DNA of 19,053 bases from Usnea hakonensis (GCA_013423325.1 BLJB01000435.1:431-19483), one strand, 5' to 3'; positions 1 through 8,542 are shown, counted from the stretch's first letter. The notes: generated by a model from the sequence alone, not told the origin. Program-made: numbers and translations.

Positions 1-1
1 C

Positions 2-1377
2 CTTTTCCCGAATACAAACCCCAAGACGGTTCTGACCCTTGGGGTCCTAAAGGGACTGAACTGTCAACCAATCCCGTGGAAAGAGGACATACTCGACGTA
101 CCGTTGTTTCGTGCGCCTGTGCAATCCTCCCGGGGCTGTGCCATCGCGGCCGACACCGCGCTCTCCTACGACAAGTATCACGAGTGGATCAAACGGTTAG
201 GAGAAGAGACTGGCTTCGTACAGGTCTTTACGACCTATTGTCTCCGGCGAGCGACAGGAAATGCGATTAATGGTGAGTCCGGAGGTTTCGGGTCCCACGG
301 AGCCTAGGCTAACATGATCATTCACCAGATGATCCCAATTCCAATGAGGCCGTCCGCAATCTGGTCATGGATCACACCAATTCAGCCATCTTCCAGCGCA
401 ACTACCTGTCTCGCATGATCCGATACGACACCCAGGCCGCATACGGGGGTACGGCGCCTCGGACGGAGTTGATCCAAGCGGCCAATCGGATGAGCCGACG
501 GATCGACCCCCGACGGCCTAAAGAGCTGACCGAGGCGCAGAGTGCCAGTATCCGCCAGGAGGACGACATCCAGGAGCTTCGTGGCCGTCGAGATGAGCTG
601 TTCCAGCGCATTCGACACCAATTCACGTTCATCTACCGTGCAGCGGGACAAGCCATCTACGATCAGTACGAGGAGGCTAGACGAGCCGTGGATCGAAAGA
701 TTAAAGCGCGAGAGCGGGAACTCATGAAGCATATCCAAAAAGAATACGACGCCGTCGCTCCCGTGCAAGACATGCGAGCGCAGCTCGAGGGAGATGTGGA
801 GTTGCTCAGTCCTATTCTTTGCACCTCAGGGCGCGTTCGATACGCGTTCGTGGAACGATCACGCATCGCCAAGGCCTTCTTCGACCCGCCATCGACTCGT
901 GGTGCCGAGTGCGATGTGGATTGGCGTATCTCTATTGTCGATGATATGGTGTCGCTCTGTATCCGGCAGGAGGGAGTGTTCCGCAAAGCCCGCCGAATAC
1001 GGAGGATTCAGGCTAGGGAAAGTGGTCTTGATAACGCAGAACGTACCTTGAACGCCGCCAAGTCCGAGTCTGAGTCGGACTCCTCGATCTCCCATCTCTT
1101 TCCTGTAAGATGCCATCCCTACCAGTGCCTTTACTGCCTCGGTGACACCGACCTACCTTTAGAGGAGCGACTCTATAACCTTGGCAGTAAATATTCGTTG
1201 CAGCGGCACTTCGACCGCCGTCATCCTTTTCGGCCCCGCGAACCCTGTCCTTTCCCTCATCCCGAATGTGCGGCAGTCACGCTTGATAGCGTAACGCATT
1301 TTAAGAATCATGCGGCGACCGTTCACGGAGTCTACATGTCTGATAAAATTAGTATGCCTCATGGACCTTTAGGCTGA
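2..1377 (+). CDS. DUF3435 tyrosine recombinase (Starship captain superfamily) with C-terminal zinc fingers, 5'-partial
   Basis: The gene runs off the left edge. Exons 2-272 and 329-1377 are joined across a 56-bp intron (donor GTGAGT at 273, branch GCTAAC near 308, acceptor CAG ending at 328); the split codon makes Asp and the joined frame is open for 439 residues. The product is the C-terminal part of a fungal DUF3435 protein, a tyrosine recombinase-type DNA integrase. Visible catalytic elements are the Arg motif in YCLRRATGNAIN just before the intron, the His of MDH (codon 373-375) and the nucleophile Tyr in FQRNYLSR (codon 403-405). The earlier Arg/Lys boxes lie outside the window. A charged, probably coiled-coil stretch (about 540-800) follows, then two Cys/His clusters at about 1126-1329 (CLYC...H...H and CPFPHPEC...H...H). 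DUF3435 defines Starship captains, but many non-captain relatives exist, so element mobilisation is inferred. No stop or frameshift is visible. Confidence in the family is high. Confidence 0.88.
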
Positions 1378-1641
1378 TTGTTGTTTACCTGGCCTCACGG
1401 ATTCATTGTGTCTACTAAAGCAACTGTTCTACGTTTTTATTATCTCGATACTTTGACAACTTGAAAAGCTCTAGCACTGAGAGAGTAGGGACACCCTATG
1501 CTTCCCTGGGTTCGTCTCCACAAGGGTACACTCTGAGACAGTATATTAACTCGAAGGATATATATTCTTCGAAGGAAAGCTTTCCATTGTATGATACTGC
1601 GTTATCTAGAGTAATAAGATAATATTGAACTTCTAAATATA
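1378..1641. other. Intergenic stretch, no gene
   Basis: AT-leaning DNA between the recombinase stop and the ankyrin fragment, presumably including the recombinase 3' UTR. I see no coding signal. It contains one AT-centred near-palindrome at 1551-1572, listed separately. Confidence 0.6.
1551..1572. repeat. 22-bp near-perfect palindrome
   Basis: Reads TCGAAGGATATATATTCTTCGA cut as arms TCGAAG and CTTCGA around an AT centre; only one base pair in each arm fails to match. It could form a cruciform or RNA hairpin in the recombinase 3' region, or be a dimer binding site. Function is unknown. Confidence 0.5.
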
Positions 1642-1959
1642 GTGAGTGAACTTTCTAATTTTGGTCATGATCAAGTGGTGCAGATGCTGCTGGACAAAGG
1701 AGCTGATGTCAACGCTCAGGGTGGATTCTATGGCACCGCTCTGCAGGCAGCGTCAGAAGGAGGTCATGATCAAGTGGTGCAGATGCTGCTGGACAAAGGA
1801 GCTGATGTCAACGCTCAGGGTGGATTCTATGGCACCGCTCTGCAGGCAGCGTCATCTAGAGGTCATGATCAAGTGGTGCAGATGCTGCTGGACAAAGGAG
1901 CTGATGTCAGCATGGTACCTTATCCGGTTCCAGCACCAGATCCTGCTCCGTGTCCTTGA
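1642..1959 (+). pseudogene. Ankyrin-repeat fragment with near-identical tandem units
   Basis: An open stretch of 105 codons encodes two full ankyrin repeats and most of a third (core HDQVVQMLLDKGADVNAQGG, then FYGTALQAAS). Units start at 1663, 1762 and 1861, an exact 99-bp (33-residue) period. Units 1 and 2 differ only in their last six bases. The third stops matching near 1909, where the frame runs into unrelated proline-rich sequence and ends at 1959. No ATG with an upstream domain is visible; the frame enters from noncoding-looking DNA just after 1640. Such high-identity ankyrin arrays are known from the C-terminal sensor region of fungal NACHT/NB-ARC NLR proteins, so this is probably a broken-off end of an NLR-type gene. 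It could also come from a plain ankyrin protein. No NACHT domain lies next to it. Confidence 0.75.
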
Positions 1960-2149
1960 GAACCAATACGTTATGATTCCTCATGGGAAGCGATGCCTCA
2001 TGCAGCTTTGGATGCCCACGACGGGATCCCTGGTTTGCGGGGAGGCATGAGGCTTGACACGTGGAACACGATATTGGCCATGAAATGCGATGACGTGAGT
2101 TGGCCACTCTTTCATTCGGTGACACAGTATCCACTGCCCTTTTCAAGGC

Positions 2150-2292
2150 TTTCTCCAACCGCAATCAAAGACCATGCCCTCGACTGTAAAACATGCGACC
2201 GTCATTTTGACGGCGAAGAGGCTCTTGACCAGCTCCTACGGGACTCGCCCGCGCATGCTCCGTCCTTACCGAATGTTCATAGTGAGAATTGA
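2150..2292 (+). pseudogene. Fragment of a tandem C2H2 zinc-finger gene
   Basis: The open frame 1993-2292 ends with a sequence around CKTCDRHFDGEEALDQLL followed by RDSPAHAPS. This is the typical unit of a fungal multi-finger C2H2 protein (C-x2-C, then a QHLRDSPAH helix and linker). Here the first zinc-binding His of the helix is Leu (CTC), so the finger cannot close normally. Only one unit is recognisable and the frame stops soon after it. The upstream part of the frame (1993-2150) shows no family resemblance I recognise. A decayed, truncated copy is the best reading. It directly precedes repeat copy A. Confidence 0.55.
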
Positions 2293-2329
2293 TGGGTCTG
2301 CAGGTCATGGATGCTACAAAGGTCTATCT

Positions 2330-2758
2330 GACAGAAATCGTACGTATGAACCCGATGTATCGAGCTTTGAACTCACTCGAGCTTAGGAAGCATCGTATCC
2401 GCTACCTGTCAATCTACTGTCCAAAGACTTTGATTACACTATTCGTAAGGCTCCTCATGGCTCAAAAGTGAAGGACCTGTCGAATAAGAAGTCTGGTTCT
2501 GTCGAGACTTCGGAAGGTATAAGGTATATGAGTGTTAAGGGATCTGATGTCGCACACCATGTATTAGCAGTATGGGTAGTGCTATACGGTAGCGACGTTG
2601 AGGAGGCTGAGACAACAATGCCGATATCTGCTCTTTTGACAGGAGCATCCTTGGAGTAGGCTGGCCGCCAGGAATTCTTTTGGACCGGCCAATTATGCTC
2701 AATAATATATTAAAGGTCCCGTAGCATCTTGATGTGTCTATGCTATGGTTGAATGGGG
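2330..2758 (+). repeat. Dispersed repeat copy A (~429 bp)
   Basis: Aligns by eye over its whole length with copy B at 3652-4072 in the same orientation, beginning at GACAGARATCGTACGTATGA and ending at GGTTGARTGGGG. Differences are scattered and mostly transitions in both directions, with a few small indels, so the copies are old. No coding capacity is shared. The first ~75 bp also resembles part of repeats C and D. The copy separates the C2H2 fragment from the NLR fragment. Confidence 0.8.
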
Positions 2759-3455
2759 AATAAGTACAGGAAGCGTTCCATCTCATCGATCATGGTGAGT
2801 CGATCTATCGCAAGCTTGTCCAGTGATTCATGTAGGGGATAAAACATACCAAAGCTAGCCATCACATGCGGTACTAACCGGAGTTGATGGCTAGGGTTAA
2901 TCTGATCCTTGGCGGTGGCATCCGCTATAAGCTCGAGGGCGAGGCTACTCAGCTGTCGCTGGCCGTCCGCCCCCAATCGATCTTGTTCCCACGCATGTAC
3001 GAGCTTGTGCATTGCATAGCTCCTTTGATCCGCTTTCCACTGAATCAGAGAATAACTTTGAAGCGTCTCGAATGCCGATTCAAGCTCATATACTGTCCAT
3101 TGCTGCTCAGAGAAGAGGAACGACTGCCACGTCTTATCAGACGATGTCGTGGCCTCTGGCGGTTCCGCAACATGACTGGGATTGCTTGCGAGGACACCGG
3201 CGCCGTCCCCATCGAAGAGATCTAGAAAGATATCCTCAAAGTGCACAAACGCCAATAGACTCAGTAAGCGGGCCGCGCCTCGATTGTGCTTCTCAATCAC
3301 CTCGAACGATGCTTCCCACGTGCTCAAAACGCTTTCTCCGTATTGGTGTATATGCCGCTTGGGCCGCCGTCGAAAAGTGGAGCAGGAGGTTCAGAGATAT
3401 ACTGGTACTCGTCTTTAATATGTTCCCTCGCCCGTTCCCTGCTAAGGACGTTGTC
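2743..3455 (-). pseudogene. NB-ARC-type NLR gene fragment
   Basis: The frame on the minus strand from about 3350 to 2743 reads ESVLSTWEASFEVIEKHN, then AARLLSLLAFVHFEDIFLDLF, a variable linker, an ESAFETLQSYSLIQW block and YAMHKLVHAWEQDRL. These are the landmarks of the winged-helix region after the NB-ARC ATPase in fungal NLRs (TWE.S, LLSLLAF, L.SYSLI, MHKLVHAW). The family works as STAND ATPases in non-self recognition and programmed cell death. Upstream, a plausible continuation (IYTNT and preceding residues back to about 3450) is in another frame, so there is a frameshift near 3340 and then a stop. The P-loop NB-ARC core is absent and the downstream TPR or other repeat domain is missing, the frame ending as it meets repeat A. 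It is a double-truncated remnant between direct repeats A and B. Confidence 0.8.
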
Positions 3456-3651
3456 AAATTAACAGGAAAGGCAGAAAATGCCTTACGCAGCAAAAGCAAA
3501 AGCGCAGCAGTTCACTAGAAGGAAACCAAACTTGATGAAAAAAGCAGATCAGCTAGCGCGATTATGTCACGCAGATGCTGCATCGATCATCCACAGAAAC
3601 GGAAGGTATTATTTATCGATCGACTGATCACGAACGGTGGCCTCCCAGCAC

Positions 3652-4072
3652 GACAGAGATCGTACGTATGAATCTGATGTATCGACCTTTGTGCTAACTC
3701 GAGCTCAGGAAGCCTCGTACCCGTTGCCTGTCAGTCTACTGTCCAAAGATTTTGATTACACTATTCGTGAGGTTCCGCATGACTCAAACGTGGAGGACCT
3801 GCCGAATGAGAGGTCTGGTTCAGTTGAGACTTCGAAAGGCAGATGAGTTTGAGGGATTTGATGTCGCACCGCATGTATTTGGCAGAATAGGTAATGCTAT
3901 ACGATAGCGACGTTGAGGAAGCCGAGATAACAAGGCCAATTCTGCTCTCTTGACAGGGGCATCCTCGGAGTAGGCTGATCGTCAGGAATTCTTTTTGACC
4001 GACCAATTGCGCTCAATAATATATTGAAGGTCCTGTTGCACTTTGATGTGTCTTTGCTGTGGTTGAGTGGGG
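3652..4072 (+). repeat. Dispersed repeat copy B (~421 bp)
   Basis: Second direct copy of the repeat at 2330-2758. Shared blocks include TGTCCAAAGAYTTTGATTAC, the CGACGTTGAGGARGC segment, the GGAATTCTTTTKGACC segment and GCTCAATAATATATTRAAGG. Sequence identity stops abruptly on both sides: flanking DNA beyond 4072 is unrelated to that beyond 2758. It is not an exact LTR pair; no primer-binding site or polymerase is between the copies. Confidence 0.8.
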
Positions 4073-5040
4073 GAAGAAGCAGTAAAGGGCAGAAGTAGGA
4101 TGGGCAGAAGCAGAAAAATGGGAAAAGAAGTGGACATGCATTTGACCCTGAAAAAGGCTCCAATTTTGACCGTCGGTCACATGAAACTTCCGATATATAA
4201 ATAGTAGGAGGATAAAGCTAGCACTGGCAGAGACAGCCCTATAGTGTAAAGCGTAGCGAAAGGTAGCATCGCGGAAAGCAGGACTGTGATTGCCAGTACT
4301 GTAGAAACCAGTATTGGGAAAGCAGCACCGTAAAAGCCAATTGTGGTAGTGGGTCAATTCATCGTCACGGCTGGAAATCAACTTTTCTAGCTATCAAGAT
4401 AAATAGAATTTCTACCTCACTGCATTTGAAGGGTTTTGTTTTCCTTGCGAATGGATATTTACCGTAGGCATCGTTCCGGAGCACTCGTTGCCTTTGTCTT
4501 CTGTAGTCCATCTGAAAGACCTTCAATCGTCTTGTGGTTTGGTGCGAGGCACGGGTGAGACGTCTCCCACTTCGATTAAACTAAGTGATATAGCCTATCG
4601 GTATCTCCGCAGTCCAAAAACTACCTCGTTCCATTTCCGGGTTTGCATGTCTTTCTAAAGTAAGGCTCAGTAGAAGGGTGGCTAAGCACGGTGGCTCATT
4701 TCGATCAGACTACTGTGGGGTGCTTCAGTATTACTATTTCAGGACGGGAATTTGGCAAGGTTTAATGATTTTGTCAGTGATGTTCTATTACCGTGGAGAC
4801 AGATATAATGCCATTCTGTACCGAGACGTCCAACATTTGCTGGGCAAACCTTTCTCTCATCGGCTCGAGGCAATTTCGAACGCGTCCACTCCTTTCGTGG
4901 TTTTCTATAGCTCAGTTTGTGGTCCACAGCGACCATGTTCCCTTCTCTATTGCTTTCACTGTACGCTCTTTTGCTGAACTTGACTTTTTGTCTATCATTA
5001 CCGTCCTCACTTTTTCCAGAAAGCGGCCAGCTCTCGCGTC
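4073..5040. other. Intergenic stretch, no recognisable gene
   Basis: About 970 bp with only short shadow frames. It includes a TATA-like GATATATAAATAG at about 4189-4201, and the last 130 bp (about 4920-5040) is pyrimidine-rich on the plus strand, as seen in fungal promoters and 5' UTRs. That tract leads into the transposase-like fragment. Otherwise I see nothing I can assign. Confidence 0.5.
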
Positions 5041-5337
5041 GTGCTGGCGAGCGTGGGGTCTGGGTTTGGGGCAACACGAGGCCCTACAACTTTCTCAGAC
5101 GATCTCGAGCCATATACAAGCGATAGGGCTGACTGGTGCAAATTCCAACAGACGCCCGAGCACTATGCCCATAGGGCTCCAGCGTTTATGCATATGTCAT
5201 ATGCAGCCATCGAAGAACGACTGAAGGAGGCCATCAACGCGTATAACACGTGCAAGAAGCCCAATAAGTCTGCTAATGCGCGAGAATCTCACGCACCTTA
5301 CGAACGACTTCTAGATCTGTCTAGTAACTGGTACTCA
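5041..5337 (+). pseudogene. HTH (psq/pogo-like) transposase N-terminal fragment
   Basis: An in-frame ATG at 5188 opens a segment with YAAIEERLKEAINAYNTCKK then PNKSANARESHAPYERLLD. This resembles the N-terminal helix-turn-helix of fungal pogo/Fot1-like DDE transposases (AI.AY...KKPN.SALAREF.VPY.RL). That domain binds transposon ends. The frame is open upstream to 5041 without a feature I recognise. Past about 5337 the homology ends, and the plus frame only continues as the antisense of the macro-domain remnant, down to 5778. No catalytic DDE domain is present. This is a short fragment, perhaps left by an insertion into or next to the minus-strand gene. The assignment rests on remembered motif shape, so confidence is moderate. 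Confidence 0.5.
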
Positions 5338-6146
5338 AAATCCTTCTCAACCCTCCTCTTCACCCCGCGTGTCTGTTTTTCAAACGGACCCTTAGCCTTC
5401 GTTCGACCCGACGTCCAACGATTGGACCGCCTTGCATTGGTTCCCACGGCACATTTCTCACCTTTTGCTTTCTCACTCTCATCCTTGACAGGAGGCTGCC
5501 CACCTGCTGCAGTGTCTGCCCCATCTGCTTTCTGCTCCACCTCCAGCCTAACAACCGTGATATCCAGTCCTCCAGCCTCTAAAACCGCCTTCGTCTTCTG
5601 CCACTCGACACCAAACCTTCCGCTGTTGATCCTTACCGGACAGCACTTGCCCACCTCTTCACCCGCTGCTCTCATCTCTGCAACTTGTTTCGCTAGGTTT
5701 TCGAGCGCCCTTTCTTGTGTTTTCCACGATTTCCTCCGGGGGCGAGACCCTTTTTCCGTAGTCGAGAGAGGTGAATAGGCAGGCTATGTAGTGAGGTGTC
5801 TTCGATGCTTGTCGCTGGTTTGTTGCAGTGGGTGGAGGAGTGAGTAGGGCCGTGCCTAGGAGACTAGCTTGGTGTTGTTTGACGGAGAGCTTGGAGCCCG
5901 CGGGCGGTGAGAGACAGTATGCCTGATATTGGCGGAAGGCGTAGGGGTACTTCTGTTTGAAAACGACGGCTACCCCAGGCGCCGCGGGCATTGCAGGTGT
6001 CTTTGGAACGTGGTCAGTGGGGCCGGACGGGTTTTGGGGGGAAGGAGGTAGGTGGAAACGTACGGATTAGGATACTGTTTGGGGGCGCGGAGAAGATGTC
6101 GCCTACTTCTTCTGTAATGATTGCAAATTGCCCCAAAACCAGCTGG
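5298..6146 (-). pseudogene. Macro-domain protein, Poa1-like ADP-ribose 1''-phosphate phosphatase, frameshifted
   Basis: Read from right to left, the remnant starts with IITEEVGDIFSAPPNSILI, then a 63-bp intron (6001-6063; donor GTACGT, branch CTGAC, acceptor AAG), then HTCNARGAWG. After a frame break at about 5971-5976 it continues VAVVFKQKYPYAFRQYQAYC, LLGTALLTPP, CLFTSLDYGK and IVENTRK. A second break, one extra G at about 5708-5713, precedes ALENLAKQVAE, CPVRINSGRFGVEWQKTK and LDITVVRLEV. These are the successive blocks of Poa1-type macro domains, which dephosphorylate ADP-ribose 1''-phosphate formed in tRNA splicing. The first break removes the glycine-rich ADP-ribose-binding loop after GAWG (about 8 nt lost relative to the family pattern). 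A lysine-rich tail ends at a TGA in 5298-5300, inside the transposase-like fragment, so the natural 3' end may be replaced. The true start codon is unclear. I regard it as a non-functional copy. Confidence 0.8.
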
Positions 6147-6623
6147 TGTCCTGTGTCGCTGCTGCTTCTCGAGTGAGTGGGGTTTCCTAGTTAACCGTAG
6201 TGCGTCTTGGCTGGGTCATCTAGTCGGCCAGCTATCCATCTTCCATAGCATCAATCCTACCCACATGATCTGGAGATCGTCATCCTTGTTCTCTTGTTCT
6301 GCTTAGATTTAAAATTAAAGTTACATTGTTGGAAAACGGCAATCTTGTCTGGGCTAATATGGGTGTCATCATAGATGTGGCTCTTCCGACACGCCCGGTT
6401 TCGACCGTGGCAGTTTTTACGGCGAAGAAACAGTGGGGAACTGTCTAGCGCGGAAGAGATAGCTTGAAACCATGCGTAGAGAAACGCTATGCTTTGTTAG
6501 ATTTATCCGACCACCTATTCATTTACCGAACCCAAACTATTTCTATAACGGGTTCGATGCATGAATATTATCGTTCCCTAGAATCAAGCGACAGTATACG
6601 GCCATACTGGTAATGTCCGATAC
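6147..6623. other. Intergenic stretch, no gene seen
   Basis: About 480 bp upstream of the macro-domain remnant and left of repeat copy C. It may contain the remnant's promoter and first codons (an ATG on the minus strand lies near 6219), but no coding homology, RNA gene or clear control element is visible. Confidence 0.5.
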
Positions 6624-7109
6624 GATACTGGCAGGGTGCCATATTTGGAGAGGAGTGCCAGAATTGGCAGGTGCGCCAGGATTGGGGGGGGTTTGAGCCA
6701 GAAGAACGGTCGAAGGCGGGGATGCAGGCGCTAAGCCCCACCCACAATCCCTACAGCGCTACTAATGCACTAGAGTCTCGAGGTTCCGGAGCATCACCCA
6801 ACCCTCCGGATTTGGGTGCCTTCTACTTTATTTCTGGATCACACTCTATCAAGGGTCGATGCAGTATTGCTTTCTCTAGCACTACTTTCCACAATGCTGT
6901 CGGTTGATACATTTAGTAAGCGAGATATATTGATCCTCGGTGACTCAAGCTCAGAAAGCGTCGTACCTTTGCCGGGAGCAGGTGAGAAAATCCCACGTCA
7001 ATTCGACGACGCACGACCGTGGAACAGTGGGTCCAAACGTTGACAAGCGCAGAGTGCTGCTGCTGTCTGCATTCTGCAGCATCGTTTGGGTAGATCTTTG
7101 CTGAATATA
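6624..7109 (+). repeat. Dispersed repeat copy C (~486 bp)
   Basis: Direct-orientation partner of copy D at 9729-10213. Shared blocks include GATACTGGCAGGG at the left end, GGTGCGCCAGGATT, GAAGAACGGTCGAAGGCGGG, the CTAAGCCCCACC segment, GACGACGCACGACCGTG and TCTGCTGAATATA-like sequence at the right end. The left end carries imperfect ~18-bp units (GTGCCATATTTGG, GTGCCAGAATTGG, GCGCCAGGATTGG) that are fewer in copy D. No open frame is conserved between the copies. A ~50-bp internal segment (about 6923-6975) also matches copies A and B. Confidence 0.8.
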
Positions 7110-7140
7110 ATTGTCAAAATTACATGTCCAAATACACGGC
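7110..7140 (+). repeat. Short segment shared with 8249-8290
   Basis: TTGTCAAAATTRCAYGTYCAAATAC occurs here and, with three transitions, at about 8258-8282 in the same orientation (written with ambiguity codes in two parts: TTGTCAAAATTRCAYG and TYCAAATAC). Both are preceded by GCTGA. The match is too short to classify; it may be another piece of the dispersed repeat family. Confidence 0.4.
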
Positions 7141-7808
7141 AATCGCGTCGTCGGCTTCACTTCGCTCACGACGATATGTGTTGCTCTGGGACAAATAGAG
7201 CTTTGACACTAATTGTTACAGCTGAACCTGGCTTCTACAGCCAAACCATTTTTTTTGGTTTTTTAAAATGCAGGGTCCAGCACTAGGCTTAGAATAGAAT
7301 GCAAAAGAATTCTGGTTCAGCGATAGACTGCGTTCCAGCAGCTGTGGGACGTGACGCTAACATCAAGTTCCAGTCGGCATATAGGGGAGCGAGGTAGGGA
7401 TGATGAATCAGTCAAACCACCTCTTTTACTATGGAAAGTTTCTCTGCGTTCCATGTTCCAGTATTTCAGAGGAATCAAAAAGGCTGGCACATTTTTTTCC
7501 TCGAACGCAGGTTCAGCCGTCGCTTCACCCATGGGGCCAAGGTTCCCCTACCTGCCTGGTTGGTCCCCCCTTGCTCACGTAAACACAACTTCACCCTCAT
7601 TTCCATCATCTTCTCCTTTCCCATCCATCCACTCAATTAACCGTCGGTCACCTCATTCCGTCTTTTCTTCTTCGTCAATCTCAACATAGCCGTCACTTCG
7701 CTCCAATCGAGATCGTAACATCTCATTTCATTTCGTCCCGTCCCCCCCTCTCCTATTCCGGCCAATCTAAAGCTCATATTTCCTCTCTTCTTTCCTATTC
7801 TATCTAAT
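7110..7808. other. Noncoding stretch with long pyrimidine-rich tract
   Basis: Begins with a ~40-bp segment similar to 8249-8290 (listed separately). From about 7570 to 7810 the plus strand is strongly C/T-rich with many CCATC and TTTCC runs. Such tracts usually mark fungal promoters or 5' UTRs, but the only coding-like frame next to it lies on the minus strand (7809-8542) and reads towards it, not away. No plus-strand gene follows. A lost plus-strand gene or a purine-rich 3' region of the minus-strand gene are both possible. Confidence 0.45.
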
Positions 7809-8542
7809 CTAAGATTCATCTACCATCGTTCCGTCCCTCCCGTTGGGGCGACGTATCCTTCCAATCAAGGGAATCACTCCCATCAGATGGTCGCACATCC
7901 CCACCCAACACTCCGCCGAGTCCACGGTAGGACACTCGTGATCCCAAGTGAGAACCTCCTCCCGTCCGGTGGGAATGAGGTCCACCGCCGATGACCTCTC
8001 CCAAGGATGTACAACGCACGTATCCCTAGGCGTCCGAGCTCCCGTCACCACATAAAATATGTCTTTCAAACTTATCTATGTACCCTTTAGCCTCTTCCAA
8101 GCCTCATGCCACTCAGCGTCCTCCTCTTCCTCGCCCTCCTCAACATCAGGCTCTTACAAATTACCCCAGCCCCGCTCACAAGGCCGATCTCTAACCCCAA
8201 CCATTTCGCTAGGATGTCGTATGTACTCCGTCACTCCTTGATTTTTACGCTGATCATTGTCAAAATTGCACGTTCAAATACAAGGTATCCCCCATTCCAC
8301 CGTCCGTGTTTCCTGCTGGAACTCCCGGCAATTAAACCACTCCTGGCCTCCAAGAACGTCCCACCAGTACGACTTCCCTGCGTATCTAAACGCCACCGAT
8401 TTTGATATTTACCCGCCATCTCTGAATATTCGGTCTTAAACACGATCGTTATACTTTCAGTGTCTTCGCCCTCTGGAATCAGAGCCTGAACGAAATGAGT
8501 CATGTCGTCAACCCAATCTACGGGCCGCTGGGGAGTATTCAT
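7809..8542 (-). pseudogene. Decayed hypothetical gene
   Basis: A minus-strand ATG at 8540-8542 in a good context (ACAATGAAT) opens a 103-codon frame beginning MNTPQRPVDWVDDMTHFVQA, rich in W, G and charged residues, that ends at 8231. A further coding-looking frame on the same strand continues through about 8230-8070, with a DVEEGEEEEDAEWHEAWKRL segment between two in-frame stops (TAA and TAG, each one transition away from a Gln codon). It then runs to a stop at 7809 (DIFYVVTGARTPRDTC..., LTWDHECPTVDSAECW...). I found no splice pattern that joins these into one intact frame, so I treat it as one broken gene. I recognise no family; no signal peptide, membrane span or catalytic motif is evident. 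A short live gene of 103 residues cannot be excluded. Confidence 0.4.

Noticed and set aside
382..768. 128-codon minus-strand open frame
   Set aside because: It is a shadow of the DUF3435 coding strand with no protein features of its own.
1663..1909. CRISPR-like or satellite array
   Set aside because: The 99-bp unit encodes a 33-residue ankyrin repeat in frame, with no spacers.
2330..4072. Repeats A and B as a pair of LTRs of one retrotransposon
   Set aside because: The interval is about 890 bp, holds an NLR fragment in the opposite orientation, and has no polymerase, primer-binding site or polypurine tract. Related repeats C and D also occur without such content.
4678..4977. 99-codon plus-strand frame rich in Tyr, Phe and Cys
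   Set aside because: No start context, no family resemblance and composition typical of AT-rich noncoding DNA.
7200..7265. Hairpin-like sequence with T-run as a possible small RNA gene or Pol III terminator
   Set aside because: No tRNA-like A and B boxes or consistent cloverleaf could be found; the stem is short.
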